From: DATDEW01 sp046590205
GTDB taxonomy: Bacteria > Bacteroidota > Ignavibacteria > Palsa-1295
Assembly (NCBI GenBank): GCA_046590205.1
Contig: JBKJTT010000018.1
Coordinates: forward strand, 1-64,000
Direction of reading: 5' to 3'
DNA: 64,000 bases
Positions 26,483 to 35,232 of the stretch are shown here, one piece after another (the first letter of the stretch is position 1; every line of letters starts with the position of its first letter). Below the pieces are notes generated by a model. That model saw only the letters and a program-made list of their open reading frames with translations, had not been told where the DNA came from and did not search any database. The translations under genes and the position numbers were made by a program.

Positions 26483-27631
26483 ATGAATATAGGAATTACA
26501 TGTTATCCTACTTATGGCGGCTCGGGGATAGTCGCTACCGAACTTGGCAAGTCGCTTGCACAACGCGGACATAAGGTGCATTTTATCACCTACGCACTAC
26601 CCATGCGACTGACGGGTATCGGCAACAATGCCAGCTCGATGGATTATATTGATAACATCTTCTATCATGAAGTAGAGATGTCGAGCTACCCACTCTTCGA
26701 GTTTCCACTTTACGAAATGGCACTTGCAAGCAAGATGGTCGAAGTCACGCGCTACGAAAAGCTTGACCTCATCCATGCACATTACGCCATCCCCCACGCA
26801 TCCGCCGCGCTCACAGCGAAAAATATTTTAGGTAACGACATGAAGATCGTTACAACGCTTCACGGCACTGACATCACGCTTGTCGGACTTGAGCCAAGCT
26901 TTGAGCCGCTCATGAAGTATTCTATCGAACGCTCCGATGCCGTTACTTCCGTTTCGGAATTCTTGAAGCGCGAGACAATAGAAAATTACGGAGTCAATAA
27001 AGAGATAACAGCAATACCGAACTTCATTGATACCGACGTCTTCCGTCCTATCGATAGTCGCCAGCTTCGCCGCTTGCTTGCGCCCAACGGTGAGAAGATA
27101 CTCGTACACGTCTCGAACTTCCGCGCCGTCAAACGTGTGACCGATGCGATAAAAGCATTCAAGCAAGTGCTTGATAAAGGTATCAAAGCAAAATTCTTAC
27201 TCGTCGGCGACGGACCCGACCGCTCCGAATGCGAACTACTCGCACGTGAACTCGGCATCTGGCAGCAAACTCGCTTCCTTGGTAAACAAGCTGACCTCGC
27301 CGCAATTCTATCAGCATCGGATGTATTCATCATACCATCAGGCAATGAAAGCTTCGGACTTGCCGCACTTGAAGCAATGGCATGTGGAGTGCCAGTCATT
27401 TCAAGTGACATCGGCGGATTGACAGAGGTCAATGTGGATACAGTAACGGGCTACGTTGTAAAGACAGGCGATGTGAACGCATTAGCCGAACGTATGCACA
27501 CACTCTTCACCGAAGAACCGCTCCGCAAACAAATGGGCGCCGCCGCACTTGCTCATGCAATTGGTAACTTCACCAAAGAACAGCTCGTCCCGAAATACGA
27601 AGAAGTATATGAACAGGCAATGAGGGGATAG
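26483..27631 (+). CDS. bshA: N-acetyl-alpha-D-glucosaminyl L-malate synthase
   Basis: A 382-residue GT4 enzyme that starts bacillithiol synthesis by joining GlcNAc to malate. The full-length pattern of BshA is seen: MNIGITCYPTYGGSGIVATELG, THLHG-type TTLHGTDITLVG, VTSVSEFLKRET, PNFIDTDVF, HVSNFRAVKR, PSGNESFGLAALEAMACGVPVIS, and GGLTEV. Other bsh genes are not here. Its stop is three bases from the stop of the convergent TIR gene. Confidence 0.93.
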   Translation: MNIGITCYPTYGGSGIVATELGKSLAQRGHKVHFITYALPMRLTGIGNNASSMDYIDNIFYHEVEMSSYPLFEFPLYEMALASKMVEVTRYEKLDLIHAHYAIPHASAALTAKNILGNDMKIVTTLHGTDITLVGLEPSFEPLMKYSIERSDAVTSVSEFLKRETIENYGVNKEITAIPNFIDTDVFRPIDSRQLRRLLAPNGEKILVHVSNFRAVKRVTDAIKAFKQVLDKGIKAKFLLVGDGPDRSECELLARELGIWQQTRFLGKQADLAAILSASDVFIIPSGNESFGLAALEAMACGVPVISSDIGGLTEVNVDTVTGYVVKTGDVNALAERMHTLFTEEPLRKQMGAAALAHAIGNFTKEQLVPKYEEVYEQAMRG

Positions 27632-27634
27632 ACG

Positions 27635-29365
27635 TTAAGATGTCTTCGCTATTTTTTCTTCGAGTTCTTTCATCAATGCCTCAAACTCCGGCATCCCCCG
27701 CAGCGGATCGAGGTCGGGGTCCGTGCGGAAAGCTTCGACCATCGAGAGCCCAGCGCTCACAGAACGGCGGAGCATCGTAAGCGCATTCGCAGTATCGCTA
27801 AGTCGCGCGTAGAGGCAGGCAATATTGTAGCAGGACATTCCATCCAAATCCTGTTTCTTTAGCAGCGGCTCAAGGGCAAGCAGCGCACGCTCCGGCTGGT
27901 TCGCATAGCGGAGCAGATTCGCGTACCAAACTCTTGCATTCTCATCATCCGGAACAAGGCTCAGTCTGCGTTCATAGAGTGGAAGTGCTGCCAAACTCCA
28001 TTTTGTGACGCGCTCCTCGTCGTGAGACTGGTCCGAAACAATTACGAGATTCAAGTATAATACCAGATCGCCCGGCTTCAGTTCAATGGATTTCTCATAG
28101 TGAGGAATCGCCTCCAGAGGCTGATTCGTCTCGGTGTAGAAGACTCCAAGAGCGAAATGACTTTCGGAATTCTCCGGCGCCCTGCGAATGAATTCCTTTG
28201 CCGCTTCTTCTGCCGCGGCGAGTTTGCCCTGAAGACGGTAAGAGTTGGGGAGCGCACTATAAGAGCTCCAAAGATCGGGCTTCAACTCAAGTGCTCGTTT
28301 TGCAAGCGATTCCGATTCTTCGAGGTGTTTCGGATTGCGGTCATAGGAGCGGTATAAATCCGTGAGCGCGAATGCCTTGTATTGTAGCGCATTGGCAAAA
28401 TTTGGGTCGAGCGTTAGCGCATGGGTCAAGAGTTCAATGGCGATCCCGAAGCCATCACGGGTCAGTCGATAAAAATACTCCTTCGCCTTAAGAAATAGTT
28501 CGTACGCTTCGGTATTCTCCGTACCGCGCTCGGCAAGTTTTTTCTTCTCATCGGCGCTGAGATGAAGCTCCAGACCTTTCAGCACTTCATTCGCAATCAC
28601 TTCCTGAATATCAAAGATGTTATCCATCACACCTTTAAGCGAATGCTGCCAAAGATAATCGCCGGTATCAATATCGAGCAATTGCGCCGTAATCTTGATC
28701 TGATCACCGAACTTCCGCACCGAGCCTTGCACGAAGTAACGTATCTGCATCGTCGAAGCATACGTCGTTAGTTGTCCTTGGTATTTCTTAAACTCCTTCG
28801 TCGCCTGCGCGTCCATCAAATGCAGCGCTTTCACATTCGAAAGCGCACTGATCATTTCGCTCACGATACCATCAGCGAACCATCCGTTATCTGCTGTTGG
28901 TGATAAGTCTTCGAACGGAAGTATCATCAAACTCTTCTTCCCCGGCGTTTCTTTGATAAGCTTTAGCGTAGGAGCCTTGGTCGCTTCCAAGCCGAGTTTT
29001 CCGAGTGCACGGATGATGGAGTCGATGTTCGTCATCGAAGTCCTATGAATGCCTGCTAACTGATATTCAAGCTCTCGCGGCAACATAATTGGCTCAAGAT
29101 CAAGAGGGAGTATCTTCTTGCGCTTCTCTGATGCAAGTGATACTTCTTTAATTACGTTATGTGATTCGATGGAGTTCGGCGAAAGCAATACAATAAATGC
29201 TGAACAAGAAGTAATCGCATCAACGATCTCTGCTGACCAACTCGTCGAAACCTCAAGAGCAGACTTATCTATCCATACAGATAACCCCGCAGAGCCGAGC
29301 AGTTCGGTAAGCTGCTCCGCCTTCTCGCGGTCTTTGGAGCTATATGAAATGAAGATATCTGCCAA
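27635..29365 (-). CDS. TIR - FlgO/TolB-like - TPR protein, paralogue 1
   Basis: A 576-residue protein, last gene of a four-gene minus-strand array. Residues 1-115 are a TIR domain: box 1 DIFISYSSKD, VWIDK, LLSPNSIESHNVIKEVSLA; E74 in the KEVSLA segment aligns with the catalytic glutamate of TIR NADases. Residues ~145-275 are the FlgO/TolB-like alpha/beta domain often placed before TPRs (SLMILPFEDLSP, YFVQGSVRKFGDQIKITAQLLDIDTGDYLW). Residues ~285-570 are TPR-type helical repeats. No membrane segment or signal peptide, so it is expected in the cytoplasm. Ligand, partner and output are unknown. Confidence 0.85.
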   Translation of the reverse strand: MADIFISYSSKDREKAEQLTELLGSAGLSVWIDKSALEVSTSWSAEIVDAITSCSAFIVLLSPNSIESHNVIKEVSLASEKRKKILPLDLEPIMLPRELEYQLAGIHRTSMTNIDSIIRALGKLGLEATKAPTLKLIKETPGKKSLMILPFEDLSPTADNGWFADGIVSEMISALSNVKALHLMDAQATKEFKKYQGQLTTYASTMQIRYFVQGSVRKFGDQIKITAQLLDIDTGDYLWQHSLKGVMDNIFDIQEVIANEVLKGLELHLSADEKKKLAERGTENTEAYELFLKAKEYFYRLTRDGFGIAIELLTHALTLDPNFANALQYKAFALTDLYRSYDRNPKHLEESESLAKRALELKPDLWSSYSALPNSYRLQGKLAAAEEAAKEFIRRAPENSESHFALGVFYTETNQPLEAIPHYEKSIELKPGDLVLYLNLVIVSDQSHDEERVTKWSLAALPLYERRLSLVPDDENARVWYANLLRYANQPERALLALEPLLKKQDLDGMSCYNIACLYARLSDTANALTMLRRSVSAGLSMVEAFRTDPDLDPLRGMPEFEALMKELEEKIAKTS

Positions 29366-29373
29366 AGTAGTTC

Positions 29374-29400
29374 GTAGTCGTTAGTCGTTAGTCGTTAGTG
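29374..29400. repeat. Four-copy 7-base tandem repeat at a gene boundary
   Basis: Units of GTTAGTC (first and last copies imperfect) run across the stop codon of TIR paralogue 2 (29381-29383) and into the 15-base gap before paralogue 1. A change in copy number would alter the C-terminus of paralogue 2 and the spacing to the next gene. Confidence 0.8.
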
Positions 29401-31129
29401 TTTGTTCACTCGTGATTTTTTCTTTGAGTTCTTTTATAAGCTCCTCGAACTCTGCCGTGTTACGAATTAGATCAAGGTCGGGGTCGTGGTTGATATGTTC
29501 TATATCGCGCAAGCCCTTTCCGATTGAAGCGCGAAGAGCGTTGATAGTACGTTCAGGATCGTTGCAGACTGCGAATAAACATGCAAGGTTATAGAGCGCA
29601 CCTGCATCAACTCCATCATCACTAATAAGTAAACGTGCAAAATCCACTGCTTCCGACACCTTGCCTGCCATCTGGAGTACGAAGGCATACTGTACCTTTG
29701 CCGTCGTATCATCCGGGGTCAATCGTAAGTGTCTTGTAAAGACGGGTAATGCTCGATCTGCCGCCTTTGTTATACGCTCTGCATCGCCGAGTTCACTTAA
29801 AACAACCATTAGGTTAAAGTGCGCAGAGAGATTATTGCTATTGAGTACAACGTTCTGCTCGCGAGCATTGGCTGCTTCAGGCAGCATGCCAAAATGCTGG
29901 TAAGCGAAGGCAAGCGCACTATATCCGACAGCAAGTTTAGGGTCTGCTGAAACCGCACGTTTAGCGAGTTCAAGCGCTTTATCGAGTGAACCGGTAGAGC
30001 GGGCAAGCGAACTCATGATCATAAGATACTCTGCAGTCTCACCTTCGATCTGGTAGATCCTATCAGCTGCGAGTTGAATCCGTTCAATGAACCTTGGCTC
30101 CTTCGCGTATGTACGGTATAACTCGATACATGCATGAGCGATCTCCATGTGTGCCGTAATATACAAAGGCTCGATACGGATAGCATCTTCATACAGCGTA
30201 ATCGCCCGTTCGTAATCGGCTTTTGTGTGGCGCTGATAGTACTCACGTGCCTTCATATAGAGCTCATACGCTTCTATGTTATGCGTACTGCGTCTGCCGA
30301 GCTTTTCCTTTTCCTCGGTTGCAAGATGAACCTTCAATCCCTCAGCAACCTTCTCGGCAACCTCATCCTGAATATCAAAAATATCTTTCATCTCACCGCG
30401 AAGAGAATCTTGCCAAAGATGATCGCCTGTTTCTATATCAAGAAGCGTTACTGATATTTTTATCTGGTCGCCAAACTTCCGCACCTGTCCTTCGATAAAA
30501 TATCTCACTGAAAACTCGCGGGCAACGTCCGTTGTCTTCGCTCTTCGCTCCTTAAATAACTTCGATGAATTCCAATCAATAAGCCGAAGCGACTTGATGT
30601 TGCTAAGCTTACTTATCATCTCGCTTGCCAAACCATCAGCGAACCAACCGTTATCCGCAGTTGGTGATAGGTCTTCGAATGGCAGTATCATCAAGCTCTT
30701 GCGAGAGTCCGTCTCTTTAACGATCTTGATAGACGGTGCTTGCTTTGCTTCAAAGCCAAGCTTCCCCACTGCTCGGATGATGGCATCAATGTTCGTCATC
30801 GGCGTTCGTTGAATACCGGCAAGCGCGTACTGCATGCTCGGTGGTATCTCGACAGGTTCAAGATCGAGCGGAAGTATCTTCTTGCGTTTCTCGGATGCAA
30901 GTGATACTTCTTTGACGACGTTATGGGATTGGGTGGAGTTCGGGCTTAATATGATTATGAACACACTGCAACTATCTATCCCATGAACGATCTCCTCCGA
31001 CCAACTCGAAGCAGCTTGTATCCCCTGCTTATCTATCCATACAGATAGCCCCGCAGAGATAAGCAGCTCGCTAAGCTGCTCCGCCTGCTCGTGATCTTTG
31101 GAGCTATATGAAATGAAGATATCAGCCAT
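29381..31129 (-). CDS. TIR - FlgO/TolB-like - TPR protein, paralogue 2
   Basis: A 582-residue protein with the same architecture as paralogue 1: TIR domain 1-115 (FISYSSKD, VWIDKQG, LSPNSTQSHNVVKEVSLA with E74 kept), FlgO/TolB-like domain ~145-275 (SLMILPFEDLSPTADNGWFADGLASEM), then TPR repeats. The TIR and FlgO parts are nearly superimposable on paralogues 1 and 3, whereas the TPR part has diverged. It overlaps the 3' end of paralogue 3 by eight bases, so translation is probably coupled. Its final residues are encoded by a 7-base tandem repeat. Confidence 0.85.
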   Translation of the reverse strand: MADIFISYSSKDHEQAEQLSELLISAGLSVWIDKQGIQAASSWSEEIVHGIDSCSVFIIILSPNSTQSHNVVKEVSLASEKRKKILPLDLEPVEIPPSMQYALAGIQRTPMTNIDAIIRAVGKLGFEAKQAPSIKIVKETDSRKSLMILPFEDLSPTADNGWFADGLASEMISKLSNIKSLRLIDWNSSKLFKERRAKTTDVAREFSVRYFIEGQVRKFGDQIKISVTLLDIETGDHLWQDSLRGEMKDIFDIQDEVAEKVAEGLKVHLATEEKEKLGRRSTHNIEAYELYMKAREYYQRHTKADYERAITLYEDAIRIEPLYITAHMEIAHACIELYRTYAKEPRFIERIQLAADRIYQIEGETAEYLMIMSSLARSTGSLDKALELAKRAVSADPKLAVGYSALAFAYQHFGMLPEAANAREQNVVLNSNNLSAHFNLMVVLSELGDAERITKAADRALPVFTRHLRLTPDDTTAKVQYAFVLQMAGKVSEAVDFARLLISDDGVDAGALYNLACLFAVCNDPERTINALRASIGKGLRDIEHINHDPDLDLIRNTAEFEELIKELKEKITSEQTLTTND

Positions 31130-32873
31130 TGGATGAATGTTGTTTCTCCATAACCTCGACCATTCTTTTCATATCCTCGTATTCCGGTGTTCCTGCTAAC
31201 GAAGCTAGTCCATTAGAGTCTTCATTGAGAAATTCTTTTAAGAACGGGAGATTTTTATAACCTGCCTCAACAGCCTGGCGTAATATATGGAGAGCTTCTG
31301 TATGTTCTCCAAGCTTCACAAAAAGGCAGGAAGTATTATAGAGTGCTATTGCATCTCGCAAATTTTTAAGCCCTTTCGCGGCTGTTCGCGCTTCATCGCC
31401 TCGGCCACTTATTTGCAGAAGCATTGCTCGCCTTACAGCTTTGTGTTCGTCGTCGGGATGAAGTTTCAGATAGCGTTCATAATAGGTTAATGCAACGGAA
31501 GCCCAGTACTTACATTTTTCTATTTCACCTGTGATTTCGCAGGCGTAGACAAGGCTCAAGAGACTATTGAGATCCTCGGTGTTCAAACGAACACACTCCT
31601 CAAAGGGCTCAACCATTTTAGTGAATTGGCCTGTTTGAGCATAAAAGTACCCAAGTGAATAATAACTTGCAAAATTTTGTGGCTCCTTGAGAATCCAGTC
31701 TTTTCCCATTGCTTCAGATTCTTCAAGTTTTCCCCGGTGCATCAGGATCTCTGAATGTGCCCTCAAGACACCATTAAAATTCGGATCAATTTTATAAATT
31801 TCTGCGCAGAGTAACTCCGCTTCATCCAACAGTGATTGATCGAGGGAATAACCTCCATAGAGACCAGTAAGTGAAGCAGCCTTTAGGTTAATCGCTTGCA
31901 GATATTTAGGATCGAGTGAGATTGCCTCGCTAGAAAGAACGATACTATGCTCATATCCTTCTTTTGTTTGCCGATTAAAGTATTCACGACCTTTTATAAA
32001 AAATTCATACGCCTCAGCATTCTCAGTGCCACGCTCGGCAAGCTTTATCTTTTCATCTGATGCAAGATGCACTTTCAGTCCTTCAACTACTTTCTCAGCT
32101 ACCTTCTCCTGTATATCAAAGATATCTTCCATCGTACCTTTGAGAGAGTCCTGCCAGAGGTGGTCGCCGGTTTCAATGTCTAAGAGTGATGAAGTTATTT
32201 TTATCTGGTCACCGAACTTCCTTACTGAACCTTGAATGAAATATCGTATTGACATCTCCTTTGCATACATTGTGAGATGCCCTTTATAGCTCTTGTATTC
32301 TTTCGTTGTTTGCTGGTCAGTTACTTTTAAGGACTTTACATTCGAAAGTGCTGATATTAGTTCAGTCGCAAGCCCATCAGCAAACCACTGATTATCCGCA
32401 GTTGGTGATAGGTCTTCGAATGGCAGTATCATCAGAGACTTACGTCCGTCTGTCTCTTTGACAAGCTTCATCGTTGGGGCTTGCGTTGCCTCCAAGCCAA
32501 GTTTGCCAAGCGCACGGATGATGGCATCAATGTTCGTCATCGGTGTACGCTGAATACCGGCTAACTGATACTCAAGCTCTGGTGGTATTGTCACTGGTTC
32601 AAGATCGAGAGGGACTATCTTCTTCTGCTTTTCTGATGCAAGTGAAACTTCCTTTATAACATTATTTGATGCAACAGATGAAGAAGAGAGAAGAAGCAGG
32701 AACGCCTTGCACCCGTTAATACCATCAACTATCTCCTTCGACCAACTTGTCGCTACACCGATACCCTGCTTATCTATCCACACAGATAACCCCGCAGAAG
32801 AAAGCAGCTCGGTAAGCTGCTCCGCCTTCTCGCGGTCTATGGATGAGTATGATATAAAAATATCTGCGTTCAC
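31122..32873 (-). CDS. TIR - FlgO/TolB-like - TPR protein, paralogue 3
   Basis: A 583-residue soluble paralogue. The TIR domain opens MNADIFISYSSIDREK, with E75 in NVIKEVSLA as the candidate catalytic glutamate; FlgO/TolB-like domain ~146-276; TPR repeats to the end. The start codon is GTG, and overlaps by one base the TAG of paralogue 4. The C-terminal TPR segment ends in an acidic/hydrophilic tail. The arrangement with overlapping genes on both sides indicates one transcript. Confidence 0.85.
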   Translation of the reverse strand: MNADIFISYSSIDREKAEQLTELLSSAGLSVWIDKQGIGVATSWSKEIVDGINGCKAFLLLLSSSSVASNNVIKEVSLASEKQKKIVPLDLEPVTIPPELEYQLAGIQRTPMTNIDAIIRALGKLGLEATQAPTMKLVKETDGRKSLMILPFEDLSPTADNQWFADGLATELISALSNVKSLKVTDQQTTKEYKSYKGHLTMYAKEMSIRYFIQGSVRKFGDQIKITSSLLDIETGDHLWQDSLKGTMEDIFDIQEKVAEKVVEGLKVHLASDEKIKLAERGTENAEAYEFFIKGREYFNRQTKEGYEHSIVLSSEAISLDPKYLQAINLKAASLTGLYGGYSLDQSLLDEAELLCAEIYKIDPNFNGVLRAHSEILMHRGKLEESEAMGKDWILKEPQNFASYYSLGYFYAQTGQFTKMVEPFEECVRLNTEDLNSLLSLVYACEITGEIEKCKYWASVALTYYERYLKLHPDDEHKAVRRAMLLQISGRGDEARTAAKGLKNLRDAIALYNTSCLFVKLGEHTEALHILRQAVEAGYKNLPFLKEFLNEDSNGLASLAGTPEYEDMKRMVEVMEKQHSSNG

Positions 32874-34723
32874 TATCGTTTGTTCTTCTTAATCTCTTCG
32901 ACACGAGCGAGTATCTGCTCCTTTGCATTCGGTTGCTTTGCGAGTACTGCAAAATCAGGGTCATCTTTCAAACCACTAATATCGGTAGGAAGGATGATAA
33001 TAGAGTGTGCTAGTTTATCTATCGCCTGAGCCCATTCGCCGACAAGAGCATACGCACATGCGCCATTATAGTATTCATCCTCGCCCCACTTCTCTTCATA
33101 CACTAATGCTTTCTTGAGCTCTGCTACTGCTTGATCATGTTTGTTCAATAGCGCATAGTAGTATCCCGATTGCACTCGCTGTTTGGTATCAGACTCATTC
33201 TTAGAAAGATACCTGGCAAGTAGTGGAAGATACTGCCGAATCGTTCGGTTATGGCCGGAAGTGTCCCCTAAATGATTGTACGCAATAATGAGATTACGCC
33301 ATACGCTAAAATTTGAAATGTCACGCTTTGTCAAGAGTGTATTAATATCAACGACAGCCTCCCACCTTCTTCTCTCCATATAGTAATTACCGAGAGTACC
33401 ATAGGAATACGGATCGTTCGGCAGAAGCCGAATAAGTTCTTTCACTTCAAACTCTGCCCGAACTGTATCTTTTCGTAATCGTGCATTATCATAAAAAGTC
33501 CTGTGAATATAATGTGCAGATGTGTCCTTCTTCTGTGCGAATAGTGCAAGAGAGTCTGCGATGGCGAGATCGCGCGTATCGTATGAGACAAACTCAAATC
33601 GTTTTTGATAATACCTTGCTAATGCTGCCAACCCACCGACATACTCCGGCTCAAGCTCTAATGCTTTATCTAAGAGTTTCTTTGCATCTTCAATGACGGC
33701 CGAATCAGTTGTCGGCTCAAGCATGGTGGCTGACTTGATCCGCAACTCAAGTACTTCCGGGTTTTTAGGAATAGGAAAACGTTGTGCATTCCTTTCCTTT
33801 TGGACAAGTGCATATTGCAGTTCAAATCCTATCGCCTGCCCCATTCTCTCCTGCAGCGACAACACATCATCTATAGATCCGTCAAATTGTTCTGAAAAGA
33901 GAACTTTGCCTGCCTTTATATCCAAGAGTTCTGCCGTGACACGTATATTCTTTCCGCTTACCTGCACCGTCCCCCCCAAGATATAATCAACGCCAAGCTC
34001 TTGTGCAGCAGTCTTGCTATCTACCTTCTTGCCTTTATACGCCATCACCGTTTTTCTATCGGTAACAGATATACCAAAGAGCTGTGCAAGCGTATGAATG
34101 ACTTCCGATGTTATACCGTCGGTTACATTCTCATCCTGCGGGCTTCCGAGATTTTCAAACGGCAGAACAGCAAGTTTACGAGCTTGAAAACCGTAGGTTT
34201 GTTCGTTTGTTGTTTTTTTGATAAAGAAAAAGTATGAAGCAGTAACCGCACATAGTATCAAAAGCAATGCCGACAAACGAAACACAAGTGACGATCTCTT
34301 TTTCTCGGAGCGGCGGCTTATTGTCTGACTAAACCCACTGCCTGTTATCCCAAACTTTGCAAACGCACGCTCAAGTGCTTCTTCATCCGTTATCGAGACC
34401 TGCTGCAGACCGGCAAGTGCATACTCCATCGATTCGTTCAACTTGCACTCGGCAATGACAATAGGCACAATGGTCTTACGCTTTTCGGAGGCAAGCGATA
34501 ACTCTTTTGTGACGTTATGTGATGCGACAGAATCTGGCGAGAGAAGAATAATAAACGTCTTACACGAATTGATAGCATTGACTATCTCCGCACTCCACGT
34601 CTCAGCTGCCGTCAGTGCGGCAGTATCTATCCATACACTCGCACCCGAAGCGCGTAGCCGTTCGGCAAGCGAAAGTGCTTGCTCGGAGTCACGGCGAGAG
34701 TATGAGATGAAAATATCAGCCAT
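32873..34723 (-). CDS. Membrane-anchored TIR - TM - FlgO/TolB-like - TPR protein, paralogue 4
   Basis: A 616-residue protein and the first gene of the array. TIR domain 1-115 (FISYSRRD, VWIDTAAL, LLSPDSVASHNVTKELSLA with E74). Unlike the other three, a single transmembrane helix lies at about residues 146-168, preceded by SRRSEKKR, which by the positive-inside rule puts TIR in the cytoplasm and the FlgO/TolB-like (about 183-305) and TPR parts (about 315-600) outside, in the periplasm. This is the most divergent copy. It could be a trans-envelope sensor with a TIR output. Confidence 0.83.
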   Translation of the reverse strand: MADIFISYSRRDSEQALSLAERLRASGASVWIDTAALTAAETWSAEIVNAINSCKTFIILLSPDSVASHNVTKELSLASEKRKTIVPIVIAECKLNESMEYALAGLQQVSITDEEALERAFAKFGITGSGFSQTISRRSEKKRSSLVFRLSALLLILCAVTASYFFFIKKTTNEQTYGFQARKLAVLPFENLGSPQDENVTDGITSEVIHTLAQLFGISVTDRKTVMAYKGKKVDSKTAAQELGVDYILGGTVQVSGKNIRVTAELLDIKAGKVLFSEQFDGSIDDVLSLQERMGQAIGFELQYALVQKERNAQRFPIPKNPEVLELRIKSATMLEPTTDSAVIEDAKKLLDKALELEPEYVGGLAALARYYQKRFEFVSYDTRDLAIADSLALFAQKKDTSAHYIHRTFYDNARLRKDTVRAEFEVKELIRLLPNDPYSYGTLGNYYMERRRWEAVVDINTLLTKRDISNFSVWRNLIIAYNHLGDTSGHNRTIRQYLPLLARYLSKNESDTKQRVQSGYYYALLNKHDQAVAELKKALVYEEKWGEDEYYNGACAYALVGEWAQAIDKLAHSIIILPTDISGLKDDPDFAVLAKQPNAKEQILARVEEIKKNKR

Positions 34724-34733
34724 TGTGGGTATG

Positions 34734-34741
34734 CAAAGATA
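34734..34741 (-). promoter_or_regulatory. Putative -7 element of the TIR array
   Basis: TATCTTTG on the minus strand fits TAnnTTTG and ends 10 bases before the ATG of paralogue 4. It is the best promoter candidate for the four-gene operon; no clear TTG stands 19 bases upstream. Confidence 0.4.
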
Positions 34742-35232
34742 CGGACTGGGATTAATCGGATTTAAGGATTAATGGGATTTTGAAGTTATAGGTGCTCATC
34801 CAAATTGACCAAAATAGAGTGGAATTGAGCAAAAAGCGGGTGTGGGTAAATTGTGGATAGTGTATCGTGTTGCGGTTGAGTAAGTTATAGGAAATTTGAG
34901 GTTGTGGCGGCGTAGGCATCTTTTTTTCAACTTGAAAATTTCGTAAATTTGTACGGGAAAGTTGATACTTTGGGTCTTCTTTTGTGAACCTTGGTGTGTC
35001 CCTTGTGCCTTTGTGCTTAATTCTTCCCAAAATGTGTAAATTTATAGCACCCCACGAAACCCGATACCCGAAGCCCGCAACCCGATTCCCCGAGTGGTGC
35101 ACAATTATAGTGTTGAATTATTATAGACTTACAGGTGATAATGACCCAATCCGGTGGGGAGACGTGGCAGAAAAAAGATGATTCTTTGCCCTAAAAAATG
35201 TCAATATCATGTTAACAAATCGGCTTTGAGCC
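34742..35232. other. Non-coding gap between the divergent TIR operon and sigma-factor operon
   Basis: No convincing gene is present in this ~490-base gap. It holds a TAAATTTG octamer at 34944-34951 (plus strand), the C-run array at 35050-35091, and AT-rich sequence at 35100-35135 that may contain the sigma operon promoter. It is the second longest gap of the window and must contain the promoters of two divergent signalling operons. Confidence 0.6.
35050..35091 (-). repeat. Six C-runs, five at exact 7-base period; G-quadruplex motif on the minus strand
   Basis: C-runs start at 35050, 35060, 35067, 35074, 35081 and 35088. The last five are exactly seven bases apart, so the minus strand reads as GGG runs with 4-base loops, a standard four-stranded quadruplex pattern with spare runs. 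It lies about 310 bases upstream of the TIR array and 142 bases upstream of the ECF sigma start. Confidence 0.8.

Noticed and set aside
27635..34723. A Thoeris-type or other known TIR defence system
   Set aside because: No ThsA-like (SIR2/SLOG), STAND, CBASS or other recognised effector lies beside the array, and the domain order TIR-FlgO-TPR does not match the ThsB form.
35050..35091. CRISPR or long satellite repeat
   Set aside because: Unit is only seven bases with variable inner bases; no repeat-spacer pattern and no cas genes.
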